Part shown: piece after piece, positions 63,835 through 64,000 of the stretch
Numbering within the stretch: position 1 is the stretch's first letter
Layout: each line of letters starts with the position of its first letter
Origin: Anodontia alba
Lineage: Eukaryota > Mollusca > Bivalvia > Lucinida > Lucinidae
NCBI GenBank assembly: GCA_964016985.1
Contig: OZ024823.1
Span: 113,545,459 to 113,609,458, forward strand
DNA length: 64,000 nucleotides
Reading direction: 5' to 3'
Translations under genes and position numbers: made by a program
Notes under the pieces: model-generated
Databases searched by the model: none
Told to the model about the DNA's origin: nothing
The model's input: only the letters and a program-made list of their open reading frames with translations

Positions 63835-64000
63835 GAACATCCTCAGTGTTAAACAGACATAGATGTAGGCTTGTGATTACGCTGTGGCAGCTGTCTGGTC
63901 TTTTCCATCTTAACTCGCTTAATTATTCTTTTAGTTTCATTGATGATGCACAATTTATATTACAATGAATGTATAAACAGTCGGTGAATGCATCTGTCAA

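Overview
The window looks like one contig stretch of an animal nuclear genome, most likely a bivalve mollusc. This is inferred from intron-rich animal genes, very dense short hairpin transposons, tRNA-derived SINEs and tandem-array elements of a kind common in clams and mussels; no species can be fixed from sequence alone. Only two host protein genes are supported, both on the + strand and both with good GT/AG junctions. Most open frames of 60-190 codons are chance frames or lie in repeats.

Region 1 (1-16.9 kb): the last six coding exons of MCM5, a subunit of the MCM2-7 replicative helicase. They start at 303 in mid-protein (upstream exons are outside the window) and stop at 16175, giving 264 residues through the AAA+ arginine finger, sensor 2 and the C-terminal winged helix. 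The introns are swollen by tandem-array elements (583-1290, 3181-5023, 6549-10950 with a second one nested inside it, 11841-12141), SINEs and MITEs. A hairpin MITE lies in the probable 3' UTR.

Region 2 (16.9-39.2 kb): no supported host gene. It holds SINEs, nested MITEs, a fresh 273-bp tandem duplication, two related 2.45-kb tandem-array elements (20.41-22.88 and 23.49-25.94 kb), an internally deleted mariner with intact ends (26618-27262), a (GT)n tract of about 90 bp and a 37-bp minisatellite.

Region 3 (39.28-55.09 kb): a complete two-pore-domain (K2P) potassium channel gene. It has five coding exons, 288 residues, four membrane helices and filters GYG and GFG. A short upstream ORF precedes it and a 42-nt terminal coding exon ends it. 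Its introns carry at least nine pogo-like hairpin MITEs, a SINE split by another MITE, and a group of open minus-strand frames of unknown origin.

Region 4 (55.1-64 kb): intergenic. It contains more hairpin MITEs, a (GATA)n tract, and a decayed mariner transposase (61.0-61.9 kb) split by two hairpin elements, at least the first of them duplicating TTAA.

The most interesting pattern is structural. At least four MITE families with unrelated terminal repeats carry the same central hairpin (a GTACTC-RTTAGAA arm), whose two arms change together between families. A second recurrent design joins a short 5' hairpin, a CCGT-rich tract and an array of roughly 145-190-bp units in at least five sequence families.
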